Part shown: positions 1 through 7,198 of the stretch, piece after piece
Layout of the letters: each line of letters opens with the position of its first letter
How positions within the stretch are numbered: position 1 is the first letter of the stretch
Source of the DNA: an uncultured Acholeplasmataceae bacterium
GTDB taxonomy: Bacteria; Bacillota_I; Bacilli_A; Acholeplasmatales; Acholeplasmataceae
Assembly (NCBI GenBank): GCA_938041945.1
Contig: CALISC010000073.1
Span: 1-42,672 of the forward strand
Direction of reading: 5' to 3'
Length of the DNA stretch: 42,672 nucleotides
The notes under the pieces: model-generated
Told to the model about the DNA's origin: nothing
The model's input: the letters and a program-made list of their open reading frames with translations, nothing else
Database searches by the model: none
Position numbers and translations under genes: made by a program

Positions 1-4
1 ATAA

Positions 5-37
5 AAAAGGTGATTAGAATTTAATCGCCTTTTTTAT
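5..37. terminator. Terminator-like hairpin at left edge
   Basis: An imperfect stem (GGTGATTA pairing with TAATCGCC, one G-T wobble) is flanked by an A-run on the left and a T-run on the right. It could end transcription in either direction, so it probably closes a gene lying to the left of the window. The rest of 40-291 contains no gene I can support. Confidence 0.6.
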
Positions 38-291
38 TTTACTAAATAATCTAGTTAAACGATAGTATAAAAAAGAAAAAATTTTGATAAACTTTTGTGG
101 GTGTTGGCGGATAGAGAAACAAGTTTTTAAAATCTAATAGCTTTTTTAAAAATAAAACCTGCAAAAAATAGTTATAAATTTCCTTTTGGTCTTGCATGTT
201 TTTAAACACACATGATGTGGACATTTTAAATAACTAAAAAACCCAACAATGGACGGTATTTAACTAAATACTATTTTATTTACTTAATCGC

Positions 292-1512
292 CTAAAAAGC
301 CCATATTGGAACAATTATGGTGTCTTCATCAAGCATTGATACTTTATCGCTTACGCAAATTATCGAAGTTTTTTTAATTTCAATTTTTTGTTTTCTAAGA
401 TGAAAAACACCCTTTAACATATGTGAGTTTGGGTGGCTAGTTTTTTTAATTTCAATAGCATACAAAGAATTGTCACAATCTAAAATCAAATCAACTTCTT
501 TTTGTTCTTTATCACGATAATAATAAAGATTAAAAGGTTCTGCTAAATTGAAATATGAACCTCTGATTTGATTGATAACATAGTTTTCTAATATCACACC
601 ACTTATAGAACTATCTCTTAAAATTTCGGGTGAATGGTGGCTAGTTAGATAAGAAACCACACCTGTGTCAAAAAAATAAAGTTTCGGCGCTTTGATAGTT
701 CTTTTTAATAGTTTGCTTGAATATGGATGCAGTAAATAAATAATTTGTGACTTTTCAAGCAAAAAGAGCCATCTTTTTGCAGTATCATCTGAAATGTCTG
801 CATCTTGCGCAACTGAGTGGATATTTATCTCTTGCCCAACTCTACATGCCAATGCTTTGATGAAATTTCTAAATTTAAAATTGTCTTTTATGCTGATTTC
901 ATCTTTTATATCTCTATACAAATAAGTTTCAATATAACTTTCAAAAAATATTTTTCTGTCTGTTATTTTTTTACTAACTATTGCAGGCAAACCACCAAAG
1001 AAAATACGTGTAAAAATTTCATTTATATTAGCCTTGTTAAGCGAAATAGACATATTATTAAGTTTTGCGAAATCTAACTCAAACTTATTTAATTTTGTAT
1101 TATTAAACGCTTCGTTTTGAGTCAATACAGACATTTTTAGAATTGCAACTCTGCCTGCAAGAGACTCTTGTGCGAGATTCATTAGCGCAAAAGATTGCGA
1201 ACCAGTTAGCCAAAAACTGCCTGGTTTTGCACCATTGTCAATCGCGATTTTTATATAACTAAAAAGTATAGGCGCATATTGAACTTCATCAATTAAAATA
1301 GGAGGGCTATAAATTTGTAAAAATAACGCAGGGTCTTTTAAAGCAAGTTCTCTGTCTTGTAGGTTGTCAAGAGTGACTTTTTTTCGCACAGGATCTAGCT
1401 TTTCGAGCATAGTTGTTTTTCCTACTTGCCTTGGACCAGTTAATAGTAAGCAAGCGTATTGCTTGCTAATACTAATAATTTTGTCTTCTATATCTCGTTT
1501 AATATAAAGCAT
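292..1512 (-). CDS. AAA ATPase with C-terminal DUF4143 nuclease-fold domain
   Basis: A 406-aa protein of the AAA_14/DUF4143 family. Walker A is GPRQVGKT (residues 26-33), Walker B is PILIDEV (71-77), and a sensor-like LTGSQ follows near 103. The middle looks like a winged helix. The C-terminal part has the PD-(D/E)xK-like pattern EVDLIL ... YAIEIKK (about 330-355), typical of DUF4143. The start is supported by a strong AGGAGG six bases upstream. The biological role of this family is poorly known; members are common in gut bacteria and are often mobile. It is the first of three divergent relatives in this window and is transcribed alone from a strong promoter. Family assignment is firm; function is unknown. 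Confidence 0.88.
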   Translation of the reverse strand: MLYIKRDIEDKIISISKQYACLLLTGPRQVGKTTMLEKLDPVRKKVTLDNLQDRELALKDPALFLQIYSPPILIDEVQYAPILFSYIKIAIDNGAKPGSFWLTGSQSFALMNLAQESLAGRVAILKMSVLTQNEAFNNTKLNKFELDFAKLNNMSISLNKANINEIFTRIFFGGLPAIVSKKITDRKIFFESYIETYLYRDIKDEISIKDNFKFRNFIKALACRVGQEINIHSVAQDADISDDTAKRWLFLLEKSQIIYLLHPYSSKLLKRTIKAPKLYFFDTGVVSYLTSHHSPEILRDSSISGVILENYVINQIRGSYFNLAEPFNLYYYRDKEQKEVDLILDCDNSLYAIEIKKTSHPNSHMLKGVFHLRKQKIEIKKTSIICVSDKVSMLDEDTIIVPIWAF

Positions 1513-1556
1513 ACACGGCCTCCTATGAAATATTGACCAAAATACGATGCAATCTT

Positions 1557-1585
1557 ATTTTAGTCAATAATTTAAACTTTGTCAA
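1557..1585 (-). promoter_or_regulatory. Promoter of the 292-1512 ATPase gene
   Basis: On the minus strand, TTGACA (1580-1585), a 17-bp spacer and TAAAAT (1557-1562) form a near-consensus sigma-70 promoter. The heptamer GTCAATA occurs at 1563-1569 and 1581-1587, and inverted at 1531-1537, so a repressor site overlapping this promoter is possible. Confidence 0.7.
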
Positions 1586-1660
1586 TATTGATGCAAAAGC
1601 TTTTTTAATTTAATGTTAGCGTGATATCCTTTTTATGTAGATATAGTTGTGAGGTAATGA

Positions 1661-1795
1661 ATGAAAAAAACAAATTTAATGTGCAGTCAATGCCTTCAAA
1701 GAAACTATCAAGTTGCGGTTGGCAGTAAACGAATTGAAATTAAAAAATACTGCCCTAAATGCAACTCACATACCTTGCATAAAGAAAATAAATGA
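1661..1795 (+). CDS. rpmG: 50S ribosomal protein L33, zinc-ribbon type
   Basis: A 44-aa protein starting MKKTNLMCSQC and ending with CPKCNSHTLHKENK. The two CxxC pairs are the zinc-binding signature of C+ type L33, a small protein of the large ribosomal subunit. The length is slightly below the usual 48-50. It starts with ATG after a weak GAGGT ribosome site and ends in TGA, which shows that TGA is a stop codon in this organism. The stop overlaps the ispG start by 4 bases (ATGA), so the two are probably translationally coupled. In most Bacillota rpmG precedes secE and nusG; neither is here. Confidence 0.9.
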   Translation: MKKTNLMCSQCLQRNYQVAVGSKRIEIKKYCPKCNSHTLHKENK

Positions 1796-2835
1796 TTACA
1801 AAAAGAAATAAAACTACTCAGTTTAAATGTGGTAGTTTGTTAATGGGTGGCAATAACAATGTCTACATCCAATCAATGACTACTACTAAAACTAAAGATG
1901 TAGAAAATACGGTTAAGCAAATAAAGGAATTAGAACAGGCAGGTTGCCAAATCATTAGAGTAGCGGTTTTAGATGAAACTGATGCTAATTCTATCAAAGA
2001 AATTCAAAAACAAATTAGTATTCCTTTAGTTGCAGATATTCATTTTGACTATCGTCTGGCTTTAATTGCAATTGAAAACGGTGTTGATAAAATTAGAATC
2101 AATCCTGGTAACATTGTAAATAAAAACCACATCAAACAAATTGTAGATGCTTGTAAAGTAAAAGGAATTGGAATTAGAATCGGACTAAACTCAGGTTCCT
2201 TGCCAAATGCTTTGCCTGCAACTGCTGAAAACTTTATTAAAGTAATGAAAAAAGAAGTTGAAATGCTTGAAGAATTTGGTTTTACAGATATTTGTCTTTC
2301 TTTAAAGGCAACTTCAGTTTTAACTACTATTGAGTGTTATGAACTTGCTGCAAAAACTTTTAAATATCCACTACATATCGGAGTTACCGAGGCAGGTACG
2401 CTAATCGGTGGCACCGTTAAAAATAGTTCTGCCCTTTCTGTGCTTTTACTCAAAGGTATTGGAAACACTATTCGCGTATCTTTGACTGAAAATCCAGTTT
2501 TAGAAATTAAGGTGGCAAAAGAAATTCTAAAGTGTTTAGGCCTGAAAAAAGATGGTGTTGACTTTGTGAGTTGTCCAACTTGTGGTCGTTTAGAATACGA
2601 TATGGAAAAGATTGCTAAAAGAGTCGAAAGTTTTTGTGATACTTTAAATAAAAAGATAAAAGTTGCTGTTATGGGTTGTACTGTCAATGGTCCTGGGGAA
2701 GCAAGAGATTCAGACATTGGGATATGTGGAAACAAAGACAGTGTTTTAATTTTTAAAAAAGGTAAGGTCTTTAAAAAAGTTAGGCCAGAAGAGGCCTATC
2801 AAGAATTAACTAATATTATTTCAAATGATTTTTAA
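1792..2835 (+). CDS. ispG: 4-hydroxy-3-methylbut-2-en-1-yl diphosphate synthase
   Basis: IspG (GcpE) is a 4Fe-4S enzyme that converts methylerythritol cyclodiphosphate to HMBPP, the penultimate step of the MEP isoprenoid pathway. The 347-aa protein has an N-terminal TIM-barrel part (IQSMT near 26, ADIHFDY at 81-87) and a C-terminal cluster domain. Cluster ligands are C261, C264 and C296 plus E303 in GCTVNGPGEARDSDIG; their spacing matches E. coli IspG. The start overlaps the rpmG stop. Together with ispE at 30.3 kb it indicates a working MEP route. An electron donor (flavodoxin or ferredoxin) is needed but not seen in this window. Confidence 0.96.
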   Translation: MITKRNKTTQFKCGSLLMGGNNNVYIQSMTTTKTKDVENTVKQIKELEQAGCQIIRVAVLDETDANSIKEIQKQISIPLVADIHFDYRLALIAIENGVDKIRINPGNIVNKNHIKQIVDACKVKGIGIRIGLNSGSLPNALPATAENFIKVMKKEVEMLEEFGFTDICLSLKATSVLTTIECYELAAKTFKYPLHIGVTEAGTLIGGTVKNSSALSVLLLKGIGNTIRVSLTENPVLEIKVAKEILKCLGLKKDGVDFVSCPTCGRLEYDMEKIAKRVESFCDTLNKKIKVAVMGCTVNGPGEARDSDIGICGNKDSVLIFKKGKVFKKVRPEEAYQELTNIISNDF

Positions 2836-2913
2836 CACTATAAAATAAAAATATAAATCTAAGCTAATAATTTGTTTTTATTTAAAAATATAACACAATT
2901 ATTTTATCAGATC

Positions 2914-2946
2914 GGTCAAGAAGCGTACGGCGCCTTGACCTTTTTT
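2914..2946 (+). terminator. Rho-independent terminator after ispG
   Basis: The stem GGTCAAG/CTTGACC (2914-2920 and 2934-2940), with an inner GCG/CGC pairing, is followed by six T residues. It lies about 80 bases past the ispG stop. Confidence 0.8.
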
Positions 2947-3002
2947 AATGTTTAATATTGAATGAATTAAAAACCACATAACAAAACTTACACAATTTTA
3001 TT

Positions 3003-3031
3003 AAAAAGAGACACCCGAGGTGTCTCTTTTT
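3003..3031. terminator. Bidirectional terminator at the end of trpS
   Basis: A perfect 8-bp stem GAGACACC/GGTGTCTC (3008-3015, 3019-3026) with a 3-base loop, an A-run before and a T-run after. It overlaps the trpS stop codon and would stop the minus-strand trpS operon as well as read-through from ispG. Confidence 0.85.
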
Positions 3032-4034
3032 AATATCCTAAACCGACTGCTTTTTTAGCGTTATTGTAATTTTCTTTTGCTAGTTTTTCAGCAAACCTTT
3101 TACCGTTTTCTAGAGTTTCAATTAACTCTTTTGAGTTAACTAATTTTTCTATTTTTTCGCCTAATGGAACGATTTCCTGGACTAAAATATCTGCTAAATC
3201 TAATTTGAATTTGGCATAATTTAAAGAGTTTTTATATTTATCTTCAATCTCTTTAATTGACAGATTAGTAAGTGCTGCATAAATATTTAATAAATTTGAA
3301 ATCGCTGGTTTTTTGACTAAATCAAAACAAATTTTGGCTTCTGAGTCTGTTACAGCAGATTTGATTTTCTTGATAATAACATCTTTTGAATCTGAGAGTA
3401 AAATGTAAGATTTTGGGTTTTCAGAACTCTTAGACATTTTTGCAAAAGGGTCTTGTAAGGACATTATACGGCGTGTGTGTTTATTAATTTCATATTTAGG
3501 TATTTTAAAAGTTTCTCCGTACAATTTATTAAAACGATGAGCAAGAGTTTCGGTTAACTCCATGTGTTGTTTTTGGTCTTCACCGATTGGTACAATATCT
3601 GCGTTGTAAAGCAAGATGTCTGCAGCCATTAGGGCAGGATAGGTAAACAAAGAACTTCTGATATTTTTAGTGCTCGCTGATTTTTCTTTAAATTGAATCA
3701 TTCTACTAAGCTCACCAAAATAAGCAGTAGATTCCATTAAAAATCCAAGTGCCGCATGTTCATTAATTTCGGATTGCACAAATATATGTGTGTGGTTTTT
3801 GTCAAAGCCAAGCGCTGAATAGCAGGCTGCGATTCTTAAAATATTTTCTCTCAGTTCTTTTGGGTCAATTGGCAAAGTAGTGGCGTGTAGGTCTGCAATA
3901 AAAATCAAAAGTTCTGAGTCTGGATTCTCCTGAACAACCGCTTTTAGGTTTTTTAAGGCTCCTAAATAATTGCCAAGAGTTAGGCTTCCAGTTGGTTTAA
4001 TTGCCGTTAAAATAATTTTTCTATTTTTGTCCAT
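3030..4034 (-). CDS. trpS: Tryptophanyl-tRNA synthetase
   Basis: Class I aminoacyl-tRNA synthetase that charges tRNA-Trp in the cytoplasm. With the start used here the protein has 334 aa, the normal size. The HIGH-equivalent is TLGNYLGA (19-26) and the KMSKS loop is intact at 199-203. GEDQKQHMELT is the conserved ATP/Trp site region. I chose the ATG at 4034 because AAAGGA lies seven bases upstream; the in-frame TTG six codons earlier has no such support. The start overlaps the end of the lipid kinase gene by 14 bases. It is the last gene of a likely regulator-tyrS-kinase-trpS operon. TGG is the Trp codon across the window. Confidence 0.96.
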   Translation of the reverse strand: MDKNRKIILTAIKPTGSLTLGNYLGALKNLKAVVQENPDSELLIFIADLHATTLPIDPKELRENILRIAACYSALGFDKNHTHIFVQSEINEHAALGFLMESTAYFGELSRMIQFKEKSASTKNIRSSLFTYPALMAADILLYNADIVPIGEDQKQHMELTETLAHRFNKLYGETFKIPKYEINKHTRRIMSLQDPFAKMSKSSENPKSYILLSDSKDVIIKKIKSAVTDSEAKICFDLVKKPAISNLLNIYAALTNLSIKEIEDKYKNSLNYAKFKLDLADILVQEIVPLGEKIEKLVNSKELIETLENGKRFAEKLAKENYNNAKKAVGLGY

Positions 4035-4863
4035 ATGAATATCCTTTGACAACTTTTGTCTCTATTTTAGAAACCCCTCTAAAAACTTCACCGTCAACTT
4101 GCGCGGTTTTGGTGTTTTCGGTTTCTATTGTGATTTCTTTGCCTTTAAAAATTTTAACAAATCTTTTAAATATTGTGTGCCAACCCAAATAAATAAACGG
4201 AAATAGTAAAAGTAAAAGTACTCTTGAGCGAATTGCAACTAAAACTAAATAAAGAAAGTCTTCTCTCTTGGCCATTGGGGCAATTTTCATACCGCCACCA
4301 AAATAAGGGCCATGCATCACAGAAGCAAGGAAGCAGTTTTTGTGTTCACTAGCCACGCCATCTACTGATACTTTTGCTGAAAACGGTTTATATCTAAAAA
4401 AAGTAGCAATTGTGACTTTGGCAAATGTGCTTTTGATTTTATACGCACGCATGTTATCTAGACGTCTACAAATTTCTCCGTCTATACCAATTCCGACACC
4501 ATTTAAAAACAAGAATGTTTCGCTTCCTATCTTTGCCTGTCCAAAATACTTTAAATTGGCCTTAAAATCAACTGCCTTTGTTTTGTCTTTAAAGCCACGA
4601 AGAAAGTCGTTGCCGGTTCCACCGCGTGCAACCATAACACTGGCTTTAACCTGAGTTAGGTTGACTGAGTTTACAATTTTATTTAAAGTACCATCTCCAC
4701 CGAATATCAAAATTACGTCTCTTTTGGAAAAAGACTTGAAATACTTTTCAATATCAGAAAGCGCGAGAATTGAGTTTAAAGTTGCGTTATCTTGATTTTC
4801 TAAATAAAACTTATGTGCTTTTTTGTAGTTTTTAGAAAGTGGGTTGTAAATAATTCTATACAT
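4021..4863 (-). CDS. Diacylglycerol kinase-family lipid kinase (DagK/YegS-like)
   Basis: A 280-aa protein of the diacylglycerol/sphingosine kinase catalytic family. The nucleotide-binding GGDGTLN lies near residue 55 and GGTGNDF near 81, both diagnostic. The C-terminal half is the beta-rich YegS/DgkB domain. The likely reaction is ATP-dependent phosphorylation of diacylglycerol to phosphatidate for membrane lipid recycling, as with Bacillus DgkB; the substrate is inferred. It sits 11 bases after tyrS with no clear SD and overlaps trpS, so translation is probably coupled within the operon. Confidence 0.88.
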   Translation of the reverse strand: MYRIIYNPLSKNYKKAHKFYLENQDNATLNSILALSDIEKYFKSFSKRDVILIFGGDGTLNKIVNSVNLTQVKASVMVARGGTGNDFLRGFKDKTKAVDFKANLKYFGQAKIGSETFLFLNGVGIGIDGEICRRLDNMRAYKIKSTFAKVTIATFFRYKPFSAKVSVDGVASEHKNCFLASVMHGPYFGGGMKIAPMAKREDFLYLVLVAIRSRVLLLLLFPFIYLGWHTIFKRFVKIFKGKEITIETENTKTAQVDGEVFRGVSKIETKVVKGYSYGQK

Positions 4864-4874
4864 TTAAAAGTTAA

Positions 4875-6110
4875 TTAAATTGCAAAAGCACTAAATTGTT
4901 TTTTGCCACGTTTAATTACAAAATATTTTTTAAAAGCAGGTTTTAAATCACTTAGTTTAAGTTCAAGGTCAGTGATTTTCTCTGAGTTTACAGAAATAGA
5001 GCCTGCTTGTATAAACTCACGAGCCTCACGTTTAGATTTCGCTAAGTTAAGTGAAACTAAAATATCTAAAATTTGTGAGTCTTTTTCATACTTTTGTTTA
5101 CCAAACGCAGAGTAAAGCATTTTGTATTCATTTTCGCCAAGATCGGCAAGCGCTCCTTTAAATAAAGTGTCTGTGATTTTTTTGGCAGAATTAAGCGCAT
5201 CTTTACCGTGTACAAACTCACAAACAAACTCAGCCAGTTTGGTTTGTGCGAGTCTTTTTTCGGGTTCTTGTTTAACAGAAAGTGCAAGTTCTTCAATTTC
5301 TTTTACAGAAAGCAGAGTAAGAAGTTTTAAATACTCAACTATCATTTTATCTTCAACGTTTAAAAAGTATTGATACAAGGTGTATGGTGAAGTTAAGTTT
5401 TCGTCTAACCAAAGTGCTCCGCTTTCGGATTTGCCAAACTTAGTGCCGTCTGCTTTTAAAAGTAGAGGAGAAGAGAGACCTAGTGCGTCGTTTTCACCTT
5501 CTAGTTTACGAATCAGTTCAAGGCCGGCGGTGATATTCCCCCATTGCTCAGAACCACCAAACTGAATTTTGCAGTCATAGTTTTTATAAAGGTAATGAAA
5601 GTCAATAGATTGAAGAAGTAGATACGAAAACTCGGTGTAAGAAATTCCTGTTTCCAGACGTCTTTTAATAACGTCTTTTTCAAGCATATAGTTAATGCCA
5701 AAGTTTTTACCAAAATCTCTTAAAAACTCAATAATTGACAGTTTTGACAGCCAAGTTGAGTTATTTACAAAAATTACCTTGTCTGACTTTAAGATTTTTT
5801 TAACTTGTTTTTCAATTGAGTCAACATTCTTTTTAACTTCTTCATTTGAAAGAATGTGGCGCTCTCCGTTGGGTTTAGGGTCGCCAATTGCCCCAGTTGT
5901 CCCGCCAATTAAGCAAATTGGAATCAAACCTCTTTCTTCAAGCAGTTTGATACGAATAATTTGGACTAAATGACCGCAAGTGAGTGAACTTCCGGTTGGG
6001 TCAAAACCGATGTAGAACTTTGTGCCTGGCACTAGGTTTTTTTCAGCAAGTTCTAAGGAAGAGCAGTCTTTGACCATTCCCCTCCATTTAAGTTCTTCAA
6101 GTAAATTCAT
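4875..6110 (-). CDS. tyrS: Tyrosyl-tRNA synthetase
   Basis: Class I synthetase for tRNA-Tyr, 411 aa. The HIGH-equivalent is CGHL (45-48) after FDPTGSSLT. The tyrosine pocket GGSEQWGN is intact, and the KMSKS-equivalent is KFGKS. The C-terminal S4 RNA-binding domain is visible (SKREAREFIQAGSISVN). It lies three bases downstream of the LacI-type regulator gene and 11 upstream of the lipid kinase. Bacillota often control tyrS by a T-box leader; here the gene is inside an operon and no T-box is visible. Confidence 0.96.
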   Translation of the reverse strand: MNLLEELKWRGMVKDCSSLELAEKNLVPGTKFYIGFDPTGSSLTCGHLVQIIRIKLLEERGLIPICLIGGTTGAIGDPKPNGERHILSNEEVKKNVDSIEKQVKKILKSDKVIFVNNSTWLSKLSIIEFLRDFGKNFGINYMLEKDVIKRRLETGISYTEFSYLLLQSIDFHYLYKNYDCKIQFGGSEQWGNITAGLELIRKLEGENDALGLSSPLLLKADGTKFGKSESGALWLDENLTSPYTLYQYFLNVEDKMIVEYLKLLTLLSVKEIEELALSVKQEPEKRLAQTKLAEFVCEFVHGKDALNSAKKITDTLFKGALADLGENEYKMLYSAFGKQKYEKDSQILDILVSLNLAKSKREAREFIQAGSISVNSEKITDLELKLSDLKPAFKKYFVIKRGKKQFSAFAI

Positions 6111-6113
6111 AAA

Positions 6114-7109
6114 TTACCTACTACTTTCTCTTTCAATCAATTCATATTCTACGAAAGTTTGTGTCTTATCTATTTTAACATTTTCAATTAACTGAGTTAA
6201 GTAAATTAGGGCTTGTTCGCCTAAACGGTAATTAGAATAAGAAATTGAAGTTAACTGCGGAGTAAATAGTTTACAAAAGTTAGTATTTTGCATACAAACT
6301 ACGCGATAGTCAGTACCACATTTTAAGTTCTTTTGTCTAAGTAAGTTAATTGCTTTAAGTGCAGCAATATCTCTGGTTGCCACAATTGCCTCAATCTGAT
6401 TTTCTTCAAAAAACGACAAAAACTCGTGTTCTTCAATGTCTTCCGGGTCCATTCTAAAAATATAGGGCTTTAGATTGCTAGCGTTAATTGTTTCTAAATA
6501 TCCGCTTTCCTTTTCTAAATTAGAAAAGTAAGTAATTTTAGAAGTTAAAAATAGAATTCTTTTAGTGTTTTTTTCAATTAAGTGTCTAGTTGCGGATTGA
6601 ACAGCTTTTTTAAAGTCTAGTGCTGTAAAAGTTGCCCCTGGCAGCTTAACTGCTGTGTTAATAAAGGTAAACGGAAAATTTACATTTAACAAAGGTTTGA
6701 TAAATGCTTCGATTTGTTCGTTTGTGATGTGCTCGTCTAAAAAGATAATTCCGTCTATTTTTTCGGCTAAAACCGATAAAATAAAGGCTCCATAGTTGTT
6801 TTTAGACTTATATGAAAAAATGCGGATTGTGTATTTTTGGTTAGCCGCTGCGTCTAAAATTCCAGAAATTAGTCTAGATATTGAAGGTCTGGAAACTTCA
6901 GATAAAATTAGTGCGATGTTTCGTGAGTTTTGCGATGCCAAAGAAGCGGCAACTCTATTTGGAAAATATTGCATTTCTTTGATAATCTTCCAAACTTTTT
7001 CGTGAGTTTTAGGGCTAACTTTGCTTGATTTGGCTAAAACTCTGGAAACTGTGGCAATAGATACATTGGCTTTTTTGGCAATGTCGTAGATTGTGTGTTT
7101 TTTAGACAT
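6114..7109 (-). CDS. LacI/GalR-family regulator, CcpA-like
   Basis: A 331-aa transcription factor, the usual length for CcpA. The N-terminal helix-turn-helix and hinge (KKHTIYDIAKKANVSIATVS, then SPKTHEKV) are those of LacI-family DNA readers; the rest is a periplasmic-binding-protein-like effector domain. CcpA binds cre sites together with HPr(Ser-P) to impose carbon catabolite control. A perfect cre match overlaps the promoter of the gene cluster just upstream (9245-9258), which supports the CcpA reading, though any LacI paralogue with a similar recognition helix would fit. It leads the operon with tyrS, the lipid kinase and trpS, an odd companionship. The start has AAAGGA eight bases upstream. 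Confidence 0.88.
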   Translation of the reverse strand: MSKKHTIYDIAKKANVSIATVSRVLAKSSKVSPKTHEKVWKIIKEMQYFPNRVAASLASQNSRNIALILSEVSRPSISRLISGILDAAANQKYTIRIFSYKSKNNYGAFILSVLAEKIDGIIFLDEHITNEQIEAFIKPLLNVNFPFTFINTAVKLPGATFTALDFKKAVQSATRHLIEKNTKRILFLTSKITYFSNLEKESGYLETINASNLKPYIFRMDPEDIEEHEFLSFFEENQIEAIVATRDIAALKAINLLRQKNLKCGTDYRVVCMQNTNFCKLFTPQLTSISYSNYRLGEQALIYLTQLIENVKIDKTQTFVEYELIERESSR

Positions 7110-7152
7110 AAGTTGTTCCTTTGTGAGATATTTGGGTTTTATATGAAAGTAT

Positions 7153-7176
7153 AACCCGATGTGTGAACATCGGGTT
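7153..7176. terminator. Bidirectional hairpin between regulator and lipoprotein genes
   Basis: A perfect 10-bp stem AACCCGATGT/ACATCGGGTT with loop GTGA. It lies 23 bases past the stop of the lipoprotein gene and acts as its likely terminator, although the downstream T-run is weak. A possible promoter for the regulator gene (minus strand TTCACA, 18 bp, TATAAA) partly lies in the same hairpin. Confidence 0.65.
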
Positions 7177-7198
7177 ATTTTATGAAAACAAATTTAAA

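Noticed and set aside
817..1077. Plus-strand reading frame inside the first ATPase gene
   Set aside because: Shadow of the minus-strand gene with no SD and no recognisable motif.
4875..6110. T-box riboswitch for tyrS
   Set aside because: There is only a three-base gap before tyrS, and the space upstream of the operon's first gene is too short for a T-box and shows no conserved T-box sequence.
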